Of a stretch of 56,963 nt of DNA, positions 1 through 8,932 are shown in pieces. The position numbers and the translations under genes are program-made. Every line of letters starts with the position of its first letter. The stretch's first letter is position 1. The notes beneath the pieces are model-generated. The model was not told where the DNA came from, did not search any database, and saw only the letters and a program-made list of their open reading frames with translations. The DNA is taken from the NCBI GenBank assembly GCA_030447245.1, contig JAUJPG010000015.1, positions 1 through 56,963 on the forward strand, given 5' to 3'. Origin of the DNA: Chloroflexota bacterium (GTDB lineage Bacteria; Chloroflexota; UBA6077; JACCZL01).

Positions 1-829
1 CGGCCGGGTCAGGGTTGTCGGCCTTGGCAATCGTCAGGTCCGGGAGCGGCACCGGTACGCCTCGCCAACCTGCTCTCTGCCTGACAAACCTGCACACCGG
101 GTTACCTGGGTATAGCGTACCCAATGTCGATGGGCACTGGCGACGTGTGCCGATGCGCGGCAAGCTTCAGGCTACGCCTCTGGTGTGTCAGCCAGGGAGT
201 CACTTGGCGTGGTCACGCCGCCAGAAGAATGGCACGGCCACGCCACGCCAAGCCTGGTCCTCTGGTTCTTCGCTCATGGGGTCATGCCGCTCTTCACTCC
301 GCTCGGTGGCTTCCGGCTGAACAGAGCCGGGTCGGTCCAGGGCATCCTGAAGCGCCGGGCGCTGAAGGGCCAGCACCCGCAAATACCCGGGCAATTCATC
401 GCCCGGCCGGAGTTCACCGCCCATGGCTGGAGCGCCGACCCGGCGCCGTTCATGCGGGTCGACAAACGTCGGGCTCGTCGCGAGCGCGCCGACCGGCGTC
501 GGCCTTCCCTTGGTGTCTCCGGAGCCTCTATCCGGTGCCCCCTTCACTGACGCCCCACCCTGCCCCGGCTATGGCGATCTCCGCGCCAACTGTCCCATTT
601 AGTCCAGGCTCAGGATGGAGACAACTCTCACCTCGGACGAGCCCCTTGGAGCGGTCATGGCCCACCGGACAGGGCGAGCGCCGGTCTGGCGTGCCATGAT
701 GCCCGAGCTTGACGGCATCCGGCGTTCGGCCTATGCTCAGCGCATGCTGGGGGCAATCGGCTGCCGTCGGTTGGCTGTGTCGGGTGGGGGATGATCGCGG
801 GCGTCTGAGGGTCAGGAGGGAGCGAGACG
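1..829. other. Left-end stretch with no supported gene
   Basis: Several short overlapping reading frames exist on both strands, but none shows a recognisable domain, a good ribosome binding site or a consistent coding pattern, so I call no gene. It contains one perfect 10-bp inverted repeat (203-212 and 243-252). The last 100 bases should hold the promoter of the transporter operon that begins at 830, but I see no convincing -35/-10 pair. Confidence 0.5.
203..252. repeat. 10-bp inverted repeat
   Basis: CTTGGCGTGG at 203-212 is the exact reverse complement of CCACGCCAAG at 243-252, separated by 30 bases. It lies in apparently non-coding DNA and could be a transcript hairpin or the remains of a mobile element end. 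No T-run follows. Confidence 0.4.
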
Positions 830-2308
830 ATGAGCGAGGAGATCGAGCGCAGGGCCAGTCGTCGGGAGTTCCTCCGGGGCTCTGTCGCCGTCGCAGGACT
901 GGCCGCGGCGGGCTCGCTCGTCGGGGCCTGCTCGCCCACCCCGGCGCCGGCCAAGCCGGCCGGCGACGCGAAGCCGGCCGACGCGAAGCCGGCTGGCGAC
1001 GCGAAGCCGGCTGGCGACGCGAAGCCGGCTGCCGGTGCCAAGCCTGCCTCGGGTGCGGCCCAGCCGTGGGCCGAGCCGCCCGCGGCCGCGAAGCCAGGGC
1101 AGCTCAACTACGTCGTTTGGCAGTACGGCAACATCTACGAGAAGATCACGCCTGAGTTCGAGCGCGACTGGGACGTCAAGGTCAACCCGATCATCGAGCC
1201 GAACGTCGAGCCGATGGTCGCCAAGCTCACGTCGATGTACGCTGCCGGCGAGCAGATCGACGTCACCCAGGCTCCCTTCCAGTACCTCGGCTCGTTCATC
1301 AAGCAGGGCATCGTCGAGCCGATCGACAGCCTGCCTGGCGTCGACCAGTACGTCAATGACTTCACGCCGTTCACCAAGAAGATCGCCCAGCAGCAAGGCA
1401 AGACCTGGGGCCTGCCCTACTTCTCGACGATCTGGATGAATATCTACAACGAGGAGAAGCTTCAGCAGGCTGGCTTCCAGGCTCCGTTCAAGAGCTGGGA
1501 CGAGCTCCTCGAGCAGGCCCGCAAGGCCAAGCGCGATGGCGTCGCCAAGTACCCGCTCCTGTGGATTGCCGGGGCTGGCTTCGAGCAGCTCCCAGGTACC
1601 TGGTTCGTGATGACCCACAACCGCGGCGGGTCGATCTTCAACGCCAACCTGGAGCCCCAGCTCGGACCCGGCTCGGTCGCCCGCGAGACGCTCGCCTGGT
1701 GGCAGCAAACCTTCAAGGACGAGCTCTCCGACCCCAACTCGCTCGAGCTCCGCTTCATCCCAGCCGCCAAGGCGTTCAACACCGGCGACTACCTCTACCT
1801 GCTGCCGCTGCACCACTATTACATCAACCTGGTCAACGATCCGGCCCAGTCGCCGATCGCCGGCAAGGGCAAGTACGCTCCGATGCCCGGCGACGGCAAG
1901 ACCCTCGGCTACACCGTGCTGTACCTGATGTCTAGCGCCACCAAGAACAAGGAGTGGGCCTGGAAACTGCTCCAATACATGGGTGGCAAGACCAAGGACG
2001 GCACCTACACCCAGGCCGAGCGGTTGGCCTCCGACGCGATGCTCGCCAGCGGCTACGAGTCGGTCATGCGCAGCGACGTCATCCGCACCGGCTGGGCCAA
2101 GTGGGGCGACCCGGCGGTCGTCCTCAAGCAGTGGGAGACCGCCTCCACCTGGACTGAGGCCGTCCCGGCCGTGACCGAGCCGTGGTACTCCAAGTGGAGC
2201 GACGCGATCAACGTCGAGCTGACCAACTGCCTGTCCGGCAAGATCACGGCCGACCAGGCCTGCGATGCGATGATCAAAGCAGTCGACACGGCCAAGCAGG
2301 CCCGTTAG
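830..2308 (+). CDS. ABC sugar-transporter substrate-binding lipoprotein
   Basis: A 492-residue family 1 extracellular solute-binding protein that would capture a sugar outside the membrane and deliver it to the two permeases encoded next. The N-terminus carries a twin-arginine motif (SRREFLRGS, residues 10-18), a hydrophobic stretch and a lipobox ending in Cys34 (LVGAC), so it is probably exported folded by Tat and lipid-anchored. Residues 38-75 are a repetitive Ala-Lys-Pro-Ala-Gly-Asp linker, followed by the periplasmic-binding fold (NYVVWQYGNIYEKITPEFE onward). ATG 830 is preceded by AGGAGGGAG. The substrate is unknown; the neighbouring oxidoreductase suggests a sugar or polyol. No ATPase gene is linked. 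Confidence 0.88.
   Translation: MSEEIERRASRREFLRGSVAVAGLAAAGSLVGACSPTPAPAKPAGDAKPADAKPAGDAKPAGDAKPAAGAKPASGAAQPWAEPPAAAKPGQLNYVVWQYGNIYEKITPEFERDWDVKVNPIIEPNVEPMVAKLTSMYAAGEQIDVTQAPFQYLGSFIKQGIVEPIDSLPGVDQYVNDFTPFTKKIAQQQGKTWGLPYFSTIWMNIYNEEKLQQAGFQAPFKSWDELLEQARKAKRDGVAKYPLLWIAGAGFEQLPGTWFVMTHNRGGSIFNANLEPQLGPGSVARETLAWWQQTFKDELSDPNSLELRFIPAAKAFNTGDYLYLLPLHHYYINLVNDPAQSPIAGKGKYAPMPGDGKTLGYTVLYLMSSATKNKEWAWKLLQYMGGKTKDGTYTQAERLASDAMLASGYESVMRSDVIRTGWAKWGDPAVVLKQWETASTWTEAVPAVTEPWYSKWSDAINVELTNCLSGKITADQACDAMIKAVDTAKQAR
950..1047 (+). repeat. Tandem 18-bp repeat coding an AKPAGD linker
   Basis: Near-identical units of GGCGACGCGAAGCCGGCT are repeated about four to five times, coding for the Ala/Lys/Pro/Gly/Asp linker just behind the lipid-anchored cysteine. 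One unit is shortened by a codon, as expected for slippage. The linker probably spaces the binding domain from the membrane, and its length may vary between strains. Confidence 0.75.
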
Positions 2309-2376
2309 CCCGACGTGCACCCACGTCGGGGCGCGCTGAATCGCGCTCCGACGGGTCTGCCGATGACGAGCACCTC

Positions 2377-3321
2377 GTGACCGTCGCGACCGACGTCAAT
2401 TCCGCCGACCGTGCCCGCGGCGGGCGAGGCGAGATCGGCGCCGGCCGGCTCGCGGCGCTGATGACCGCGCCGGCCGCCGTCTTCCTGCTTGCGATCGTCG
2501 CCTACCCACTGCTGTTCGCGTTGTACCTGGCCTTCCACCAGGTCAGCGCCCGCGAGCTGCGATCCGGCGAGCTGCCGTTCGTCGGCTGGGCGAACTTCCT
2601 GGCCCTGATGAACGACGCCGTCTTCCTGCTCTCGCTCCAGCAGACGCTCGTCTTCGTCGCGCTCTCGGTCCTGCTGGAGATCGTCCTCGGCGTCGGTATC
2701 GCCCTGCTGATCAACGAGCAGGGCGTTCGCATCTCAGCCCTGACTCGCGTCCTGATACTGTTGCCCTGGGCCGTCCCACCGATCGTCAACGGCCTGCTCT
2801 GGTCGTTCATCTACAACTCGAAGTACGGCTACCTGAACGTCCTGCTCTACAACCTGGGCGTGATCGGCGAGTTCGTCCAGTGGACCGGCAACCCGGACCT
2901 CGCGCTGTATCTCGTCGTCATCCCGTACGTCTGGCGCACCACGCCGTTCGCCGTCCTGCTGTTCCACGCCGCCCTGCAAGCCATCCCGAGCGAGCTGTAC
3001 GAGGCCGCCGAGGTCGACGGCGCCGGCACCTGGCACCGCTTCCTGAGAATCACCCTGCCGCTTCTCGCCCCGACCGTTCTGGTCGTCCTTGTCCTGCGGA
3101 CGACGTTTGCCTTCATGGTCTTTGACGAGATCTTCGCGATCACTGGCGGCGGGCCGGGCAACGCCACCTGGACCGCCGCCTGGTACATCTACCGCACGTC
3201 GTTCCAGCCGCCCTTCGAGATCGGCGTCGGTGCCGCCGCGGCCTACATTTTGGCTCTGATCATCTTCGCCATCGCCTACCTCTACATCCGCCTGCTGCAC
3301 CGGAAGGTCGAGTACGGATGA
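2377..3321 (+). CDS. ABC sugar-transporter permease (MalF/UgpA type)
   Basis: About 314 residues with six predicted membrane helices. The cytoplasmic EAA loop is clear (EAAEVDGAGTWHRFLRITLP, followed by LLAP), marking it as the first inner-membrane subunit of a carbohydrate ABC importer. The frame is open upstream to 2182, but that part overlaps the binding-protein gene and is not membrane-like; GTG 2377 leaves a normal 20-30 residue cytoplasmic leader before helix 1, and ATG 2461 is the alternative. The stop overlaps the next start (ATGA at 3318-3321), indicating translational coupling. Confidence 0.87.
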   Translation: MTVATDVNSADRARGGRGEIGAGRLAALMTAPAAVFLLAIVAYPLLFALYLAFHQVSARELRSGELPFVGWANFLALMNDAVFLLSLQQTLVFVALSVLLEIVLGVGIALLINEQGVRISALTRVLILLPWAVPPIVNGLLWSFIYNSKYGYLNVLLYNLGVIGEFVQWTGNPDLALYLVVIPYVWRTTPFAVLLFHAALQAIPSELYEAAEVDGAGTWHRFLRITLPLLAPTVLVVLVLRTTFAFMVFDEIFAITGGGPGNATWTAAWYIYRTSFQPPFEIGVGAAAAYILALIIFAIAYLYIRLLHRKVEYG

Positions 3322-4205
3322 GACGCCGCTCGACCGCCGCCAGGATCATCCTCTCCGCGCTCAATCTGCTGGTGATTCTCGGCATCGTTGGGCCGCTCGT
3401 CGCCGTCGTCTTCGGCAGCGTCCAGAGTGAGCGCGCGCTGCTCTCTGACGTGCTGAACCCGCTGCCCAAGGAGGTGACGCTCTCGAACTTCCAGATCCTG
3501 CTCGCCGGCGGTCCGCAAGGCGACCGCGTCTTCGAGCAGGCCAGCTACTTCCCAGCCAACCTCAAGTTCTTCCCGCTTGCCTTCGCCAACAGCGTCGTCG
3601 TCGCCACGAGCGTGACCGCGCTGACGCTGACCCTCGGCGCCCTCGCCGCGTACGCCGTCAGCCGCCTGCCGTTCCGCTGGACCCATGCCTTCATGTACGC
3701 GAACCTGACCAGCCGGATGGTCCCGATCATCGTCCTGATGGTCCCGCTCTACGTCACGCTCCGCCAGCTTGGGCTGCTCAACTCTCTGCCCGGCATCATC
3801 CTGACCGAGGTCGGCCTGCTCCTGCCGTACGCCGTCTGGATCCTGACCTCGTACTTCGCCGCGCTGCCCCGCGAGCTAGAAGACGCCGCGCGGATCGACG
3901 GCTGCAGCCGATTGGGCGCCTTTGTGCGGATCGTCCTGCCGCTGTCGGCGCCTGGCCTGGCCGCCTGCGGCGTCATCACCTTCATCCTGTCCTGGCACGA
4001 GCTGCTGATCCCGCTCGTCGTCTCCTCCCGTCCAGAGTCGATGACCGTCCCGGTGATCCTGGCCGGCCTGGTCTCGGACTTCTACGTCTTCTACACGCTG
4101 ATGATGGCGATCAGCCTGCTCGGCCTGCTGCCGACCGTCCTGCTGGTCATGCTCCTCCAGCGCTACGTCGTGCGCGGCCTGACCAGCGGCGCCCTCAAGG
4201 GCTAG
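3318..4205 (+). CDS. ABC sugar-transporter permease (MalG/UgpE type)
   Basis: A 295-residue partner permease with six hydrophobic segments and the EAA loop (EDAARIDGCSRLGAFVRIVLP). Its ATG overlaps the stop of the first permease. Together with the lipoprotein at 830 it forms a binding-protein plus two-permease importer. The ATP-hydrolysing subunit is absent here, so a shared MsmK/UgpC-type ATPase encoded elsewhere is likely (inference). The 70 bases to the next gene show no clear terminator, so the oxidoreductase is probably co-transcribed. Confidence 0.87.
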   Translation: MRRRSTAARIILSALNLLVILGIVGPLVAVVFGSVQSERALLSDVLNPLPKEVTLSNFQILLAGGPQGDRVFEQASYFPANLKFFPLAFANSVVVATSVTALTLTLGALAAYAVSRLPFRWTHAFMYANLTSRMVPIIVLMVPLYVTLRQLGLLNSLPGIILTEVGLLLPYAVWILTSYFAALPRELEDAARIDGCSRLGAFVRIVLPLSAPGLAACGVITFILSWHELLIPLVVSSRPESMTVPVILAGLVSDFYVFYTLMMAISLLGLLPTVLLVMLLQRYVVRGLTSGALKG

Positions 4206-4275
4206 CAAGGATGTCTTCGACATGCCGGTTCTGGTTCCTCTCTCCCACAAGGCCAGAGGGACTGGGGGGTGAGCG

Positions 4276-5295
4276 GTGAAGTCACTCCGCTTCGGCCTCG
4301 TCGGCGCCGGCCGCTGGGGCGCCTGCCACGCCGCGGCGATCCGCCAGACGGCCGGGGCCGAGCTGGCCTCGATCGCCGTCTCGTCGCCGGAGTCGGCCCG
4401 CCGCGTCGAGACTGAGCTGGGCGTGCCCGCCTTCGCGGACTGGCGCGAGATGCTGGCCCAATCGGCTCTCGCCCTCGACGTCCTGGACGTCGTCGCACCC
4501 AATGCGCGCCACGCGGAGATCGCCCTGGCGGCCCTGGAGGCTGGGCTGCACGTCCTGGTGGAGACGCCGTGGGCCACGACCGTCGAGGACTGCGACGCCG
4601 TCGTCGCAACCGCCCGGCGTCGGCGACGCGTCCTCGCCGTCGGGCACGAGCTGCGGCTGTCCCCGCTCTGGGGGCGGCTCAAGCAAGAGATCGCGGTTGG
4701 CCAGATCGGCCGGCCGCTCTCCTGCGCGATCCACCTCTGGCGACGCAGCTTCCGCGGCGGCGCGGGCGGCTGGCGCCACGACCCTGCCCGGGTTGGGAGC
4801 TGGATCCTCGAAGAGCCGATCCACTATTTCGACCTCGCTCGCTGGTACCTTGCCGACCTCGGCGAGCCGACCGCCGTCTACGCCCGAGCCAATGGGCGTG
4901 GCGGTGAGCTCCAGGAGACGGTCGCCGCGCTCGTCTCGTTCCCCGATGACGGCTTCGCATCCATCTCACAGACCACCGCCGGGGCCGAGCACCACCTGCT
5001 CGCCCAGGTGATCGGGACCGACGCCGCGCTGCGCGTCGTCTGGTCCGGCGCCAGCGACCGCACCGAAACCCCGACCTACCGCCTCGAGCTGGCCCGCGAC
5101 GACGTCGCCGAGCCGCTCGCGCTCGCCGACATCCCGACCGAGACCGGCGACCTCGCCAGGCAGCTTGCCGCCCTCGTCCACGCCCTTCAGACCGGCGCCT
5201 CCCCGGTCGCCGACGGCGAAGACGGCCGCCAGACCGTCCGCCTCTGCCTGGCGGCCGAGGAGTCGGCCCGGACCGGGCGCGAGATCGCGCTGTAA
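4276..5295 (+). CDS. Gfo/Idh/MocA family oxidoreductase
   Basis: A 339-residue NAD(P)-dependent sugar or inositol dehydrogenase-like protein. The Rossmann motif GAGRWG is at residues 10-15, and a GFO/IDH C-terminal alpha/beta domain follows. GTG 4276 is preceded by GGGGGGTGA. The family's catalytic EKP motif reads E96-T97-P98 here (VETPWA), so the usual lysine is missing; the protein may use another residue or have lost dehydrogenase activity. Its position directly behind a sugar importer suggests it handles the imported compound. Confidence 0.82.
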   Translation: MKSLRFGLVGAGRWGACHAAAIRQTAGAELASIAVSSPESARRVETELGVPAFADWREMLAQSALALDVLDVVAPNARHAEIALAALEAGLHVLVETPWATTVEDCDAVVATARRRRRVLAVGHELRLSPLWGRLKQEIAVGQIGRPLSCAIHLWRRSFRGGAGGWRHDPARVGSWILEEPIHYFDLARWYLADLGEPTAVYARANGRGGELQETVAALVSFPDDGFASISQTTAGAEHHLLAQVIGTDAALRVVWSGASDRTETPTYRLELARDDVAEPLALADIPTETGDLARQLAALVHALQTGASPVADGEDGRQTVRLCLAAEESARTGREIAL

Positions 5296-5319
5296 GCGTC
5301 GAGAGCCCACATCGGATCG

Positions 5320-6816
5320 GTGCTCCCCCTTACCTCCCTCGCCCTCCTCGCCGTCGGCGCGGTGCTGCTCGGCTACACCGCGACTCGGGCCTCCCTGCTG
5401 ACGTTCACCCACGACGAGAGCTTCAGCTACGTCTACCACGCCCGGGCGTCGGTCGAGGAGATCCTCAGCTTCACCATCCGCCGCGCCCCGTCGAACAACC
5501 ACCTGCTCAACACCCTGCTGATGAAGCTGTCGGCCGGGTTGTTCGGCGAGTCGGAGCTGGCCCTGCGCCTGCCGAACCTGCTGGCCCACGCGCTGTACCT
5601 GGTCACCGCCGGACTGATCGCGCGGCGGTTCGGCCGCCCGCCGGTGATCCTCGCCGCGTTCCTGGTCCTGTCCCTCAATCCGTTCATCCTGGACTACTTC
5701 TCGGTCGCTCGCGGCTACGGGCTCGGTCTGGGGTTCATGCTCGGGAGCCTCTACTTCTGCCTGCGCTGCTTCGAGGCGCCGAAGGTCAGCTCGCTCCAGG
5801 CTGGCCTCACCGCGGCGTTCGCCGCGCTGGCCGTGCTGTCGACCTTCTCCTTCCTGCACGTCTACGTCGCTCTCAATGCCACTGTCGTCGCCCTGATCCT
5901 GGCGCGGGCCTGGAGAGCGCGGCGCGCTGGTGTGGGTATCGGCACGGTCGCCGGGGTGGCCGCCCGGAGCGCGCTGCCGCTGATGCTCGTCGGCGCGATC
6001 CTCGCTGCCCTCGTCGCCGGGCCGATCCGCAACCTCCGCGAGTGGGATGAGCTGTACGCCGGCGGGACGATCGGCTTCTGGCAGGACACCGTCGGTTCGC
6101 TGATCCGAGCGTCGTTGTACGGCCAGCCGTACGCGCCGACGCTGGCCCCGCTCCTGGCGGTCCTGGTCGGGGTTGTGCTGGCGGTCAACGCTGGGCTGTT
6201 CGCGCGCTTCCTCGTCCGGGGCGGGCAGAGGTGCTCGTCGGCGCTCACGCTGACCATCGTGCCGACCGCCGTGGTCTGTACGCTCACCTCGTCCGTCCAG
6301 GGGCACCTCCTCGGCATCCCGTTCCTCGAAGGCCGGACGGCGATCCTCTTCCTGCCGCTGTTCGCGCTTCTGCTCCTCAACGCCGTCCGGGCCGCCATCG
6401 CGAGCGATCAGCGCTGGTTCTCGGTGGCGGCCCGTGCGCTCCTCGTCCTGATCGCCACCGGGGTCGCCCTGCACGCGATCAGGACCGCCGACCTGCGCGT
6501 TGTCGGGCCGATCGACCCGTACAACGTCGATACCCTCCAGATGCTCGCCGACCTGGAGGCCGACCGCCGCTCCTCGCGGGACGGCGACCGGGTGCGCCTT
6601 GGCGCTAGCGTCGTCTTCGAGCCGACGATCAACTTCTACCGGATCACGCGACGGCTGAGCTGGCTGCGAGAGGTGACCCGCGCCCCGCTCGGCGGCGAGT
6701 ACGACTATTACTTCGCCACGCCCGACGATGTGCCTGCGCTCGACGGTCGACCGAGGGTGACGATCAGGCAGTATCCCGACACCGGCAACGTTCTCGCCCG
6801 GCGCACCCGTGGCTGA
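5320..6816 (+). CDS. Polytopic membrane glycosyltransferase (PMT/GT39-like)
   Basis: About 498 residues with roughly ten hydrophobic segments. The first extracytoplasmic loop carries an acidic THDESFSY motif, typical of GT-C fold enzymes that move sugars from polyprenyl-phosphate donors to proteins or lipids outside the membrane. LRLPNLLAH and SVARGYGLGLGFMLGS resemble PMT/ArnT-like families. GTG 5320 is the earliest sensible start. It may be unrelated to the transporter upstream. The acceptor cannot be read from sequence. Confidence 0.7.
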   Translation: MLPLTSLALLAVGAVLLGYTATRASLLTFTHDESFSYVYHARASVEEILSFTIRRAPSNNHLLNTLLMKLSAGLFGESELALRLPNLLAHALYLVTAGLIARRFGRPPVILAAFLVLSLNPFILDYFSVARGYGLGLGFMLGSLYFCLRCFEAPKVSSLQAGLTAAFAALAVLSTFSFLHVYVALNATVVALILARAWRARRAGVGIGTVAGVAARSALPLMLVGAILAALVAGPIRNLREWDELYAGGTIGFWQDTVGSLIRASLYGQPYAPTLAPLLAVLVGVVLAVNAGLFARFLVRGGQRCSSALTLTIVPTAVVCTLTSSVQGHLLGIPFLEGRTAILFLPLFALLLLNAVRAAIASDQRWFSVAARALLVLIATGVALHAIRTADLRVVGPIDPYNVDTLQMLADLEADRRSSRDGDRVRLGASVVFEPTINFYRITRRLSWLREVTRAPLGGEYDYYFATPDDVPALDGRPRVTIRQYPDTGNVLARRTRG

Positions 6817-6828
6817 CGCACACTGTCG

Positions 6829-6834
6829 TACAAT
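6829..6834 (+). promoter_or_regulatory. Possible -10 box of a leaderless sigma-factor gene
   Basis: TACAAT ends five bases before the ATG at 6840, the spacing expected if transcription starts at the start codon. No Shine-Dalgarno sequence precedes that ATG. I see no good -35 box, so the call is weak. Confidence 0.3.
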
Positions 6835-6839
6835 GCAGC

Positions 6840-8654
6840 ATGGCAATCGCGCTGCCGGCCGACAACACGACCGCGCTCACTGCCGCCGCCTTCACCGGCG
6901 ATGAAGAGGCGCTCGGCGGCCTGTTGGCCAGACATCAGCGGGCCGCCTACAACCTGGCCTACCACCTGCTCGGGCGCGAGGCCGACGCCGACGACGCGGT
7001 CCAGGAAGCGTTCCTGCTCGCGGTGCGGGCTATCCGCGGTGATGGCGCACCGCCCCGCGAGCTCGATCGTTTCAAGCCCTGGCTCATGCGCGTCGTCGCC
7101 AATGCCGCGCTGGGCCAGTTGCGTCGCCGTCCTTCCTTCCGGCCCGTCTCGGTGGACGAAGTCGCCGATGTCCTGCCCGGGGGACTCGGCGAGCCCGAGC
7201 GCGAGGCCGAACGCCGCGAGACGCGCGGGGATGTTTTGCGGGCGCTGCTCGCGCTGCCGGATGCTCAGCGAGCGGCCCTGACCCTTCGTGAGCACCAGGG
7301 GTTGTCCTACGTCGAGATCGCGTCGATGCTGGGCGTCAGTCACGCCGCGGTCGAGACACTGCTGTTCCGCGCGCGTCGCGGGTTCCGCGACGCCTACGCG
7401 GGGCTGACGGCCGCGTCGCGGTTGATCGGATGCCCCCATCTCGCCCCGCTACTGTCAGCCATGATCGACGGCGAGCTGGATGCGTCGGCATGGGCGGAGC
7501 CCTCGGCCCACGCCGACCGTTGTCCGCGCTGCCGCGGTGAGCTACGCGCCCTGCGCCGGGGACGACGGCTGCTCGCGCTGATCCCGTGGCTGGCGGTGCC
7601 CACCGCCTGGCACGGCACGGCGACCGCCAGCGCGGCCGGCGCTGCCGCCGTGGCCGGCATCGCTGCCGCGGCGCCAGCCGCCCCGGCGCCGCTGGCGACC
7701 AGCGGGGGGCTGGTGGCGAAGCTCGCGAGCCTCGCCGGGGCCAAGGCGACCGGGGCGGCGGTCGCCGCGGGCCTCGGAACGGCGGTCGTGGTCACACCCA
7801 TGCTCGAGCCTGGTCCGGACGATCTCGCGCGGGCCATCTCCGCCGCCGCTGTAGCCGGCCCATCGATCCGGATAGACGGCCAGGCCGCGCTCGACGGCGC
7901 GCCGCCGGCGGATCGGCTCCCGCCGGAGCCGCCAGCGGTCGTCAGCCGGGCGCGGCCCGGCTACCAGCGCCTCACCGCCGATCGCGTCGACTCCGACGCC
8001 GCTGATCACGCTGGGGGCCACGGGTGTCAGGTCCCCGCGGCCGGGTGCGGTCCGGCCGCCTCAGCCGACGGTCCCGTGGTCGCGGCGCTGGCCGCTTCCG
8101 CTGCTCCGGCCCCGGCCGCGATCGCGGCCGCCGATGCGCCGGAGCGGGCCAGCGGCCACGCTCGCCAGCCGCCCCGCCCGGCCGTCGCGGCCCTGGTAGC
8201 CGCTGATGCTTCCGAGCGGGGCAGGGGAGCTCGGCGTGGCCGGGCGGCGACCGACGATTCCGGCGCGGTCGAGATGACTGGCAAGCAGCAGGCTGCTCCC
8301 GCCGATGATGAGCCGGAACCCCATACGCTCAAGGCGGAGCACCAGGCGCCCAGGGTGCCCGATGGCGCGGCAATCACCCGTGAGGTGCCGCGCCCCCTGG
8401 CGAACCAGGCGCAGTCAGAGAGCCCGCGCAAGGCTCCGCATGCCGTCCCGCCGGCGCCCGCGGCCGCCGCTCCGTCACGACCGAGGCCGCTCGCGGCCGA
8501 TCCTGCGGTGGCGCAGCGGCCCGGAGTAACGCCGTCGCGCGCGGCGGCTCCCGGAGACAAGAACCAGACCGGTCCGTCGCGCGCTCACGCCGACACTGGC
8601 AGTCCACGGGCAGCGTCCAGGGAGAAGGCTCCCGGCCCTGACCCCAAGTCGTAG
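6840..8654 (+). CDS. ECF sigma factor fused to a zinc anti-sigma-like domain and a long Ala/Pro tail
   Basis: A 604-residue protein. Residues about 20-95 form sigma region 2 (DADDAVQEAFLLAVRAI) and 130-190 form region 4 with its helix-turn-helix (LSYVEIASMLGVSHAAVETL), as in ECF sigma factors. Then come Cys198/His200 and H224-x3-C228-x2-C231 (HADRCPRC), the HxxxCxxC signature of zinc anti-sigma domains. Residues about 262-320 are Ala/Gly/Val-rich and may cross the membrane, and the last 280 residues are low-complexity Ala/Pro. Normal ECF factors are about 180-200 residues with a separate anti-sigma. Sigma and its inhibitor therefore appear fused, suggesting a membrane-tethered, self-inhibited factor. 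The secreted protein downstream is a plausible target. Confidence 0.8.
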   Translation: MAIALPADNTTALTAAAFTGDEEALGGLLARHQRAAYNLAYHLLGREADADDAVQEAFLLAVRAIRGDGAPPRELDRFKPWLMRVVANAALGQLRRRPSFRPVSVDEVADVLPGGLGEPEREAERRETRGDVLRALLALPDAQRAALTLREHQGLSYVEIASMLGVSHAAVETLLFRARRGFRDAYAGLTAASRLIGCPHLAPLLSAMIDGELDASAWAEPSAHADRCPRCRGELRALRRGRRLLALIPWLAVPTAWHGTATASAAGAAAVAGIAAAAPAAPAPLATSGGLVAKLASLAGAKATGAAVAAGLGTAVVVTPMLEPGPDDLARAISAAAVAGPSIRIDGQAALDGAPPADRLPPEPPAVVSRARPGYQRLTADRVDSDAADHAGGHGCQVPAAGCGPAASADGPVVAALAASAAPAPAAIAAADAPERASGHARQPPRPAVAALVAADASERGRGARRGRAATDDSGAVEMTGKQQAAPADDEPEPHTLKAEHQAPRVPDGAAITREVPRPLANQAQSESPRKAPHAVPPAPAAAAPSRPRPLAADPAVAQRPGVTPSRAAAPGDKNQTGPSRAHADTGSPRAASREKAPGPDPKS

Positions 8655-8673
8655 CTCGAAGCGTGCAGCGCTC

Positions 8674-8702
8674 GCCGCGCGCAAGTTTTCGGGCGCGCCG
8701 CG
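8674..8702 (+). terminator. Weak GC hairpin after the sigma factor gene
   Basis: A GCGCGC stem flanks a roughly ten-base loop containing TTTT shortly after the stop at 8654. No T-run follows, so termination here is only a possibility. Confidence 0.25.
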
Positions 8703-8886
8703 CATCTAGAGAGTAGAGCGTTCTCACGGGCTCAGCACGGAGACCGAATCCATGTCCGTGGAGAGCGGCGGCAATCGACCTCGACGCGCGCCTGCGCGCA
8801 GGTGACTTTAGGAGGACAGCGATCGACCATCGCCAGAGGTGAGGGTGGGGGACCACCGGCGCTGAATCCGGGCCCTTCGACACGGG

Positions 8887-8907
8887 CGTCGAGGTAACTG
8901 CTCGACG
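8887..8907. promoter_or_regulatory. 7-bp dyad upstream of the secreted acidic protein
   Basis: CGTCGAG at 8887-8893 and CTCGACG at 8901-8907 form a perfect inverted repeat with a 7-base spacer, 25 bases before the ATG at 8933. It could be an operator or a 5'-leader hairpin affecting translation. Confidence 0.35.
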
Positions 8908-8932
8908 ACAACAGACAGGGGAAGACAGACAC

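Noticed and set aside
812..2320. 502-codon reverse frame opposite the binding-protein gene
   Set aside because: Mirror of the high-GC coding pattern; no domain, while the forward strand has a clear lipoprotein.
4966..6846. 626-codon reverse frame across the oxidoreductase and glycosyltransferase genes
   Set aside because: Highly charged, repetitive shadow product with no fold, spanning two well-supported forward genes.
8140..8654. Separate gene for the Ala/Pro tail of the sigma protein
   Set aside because: The frame is continuous from 6840 with no start signal of its own.
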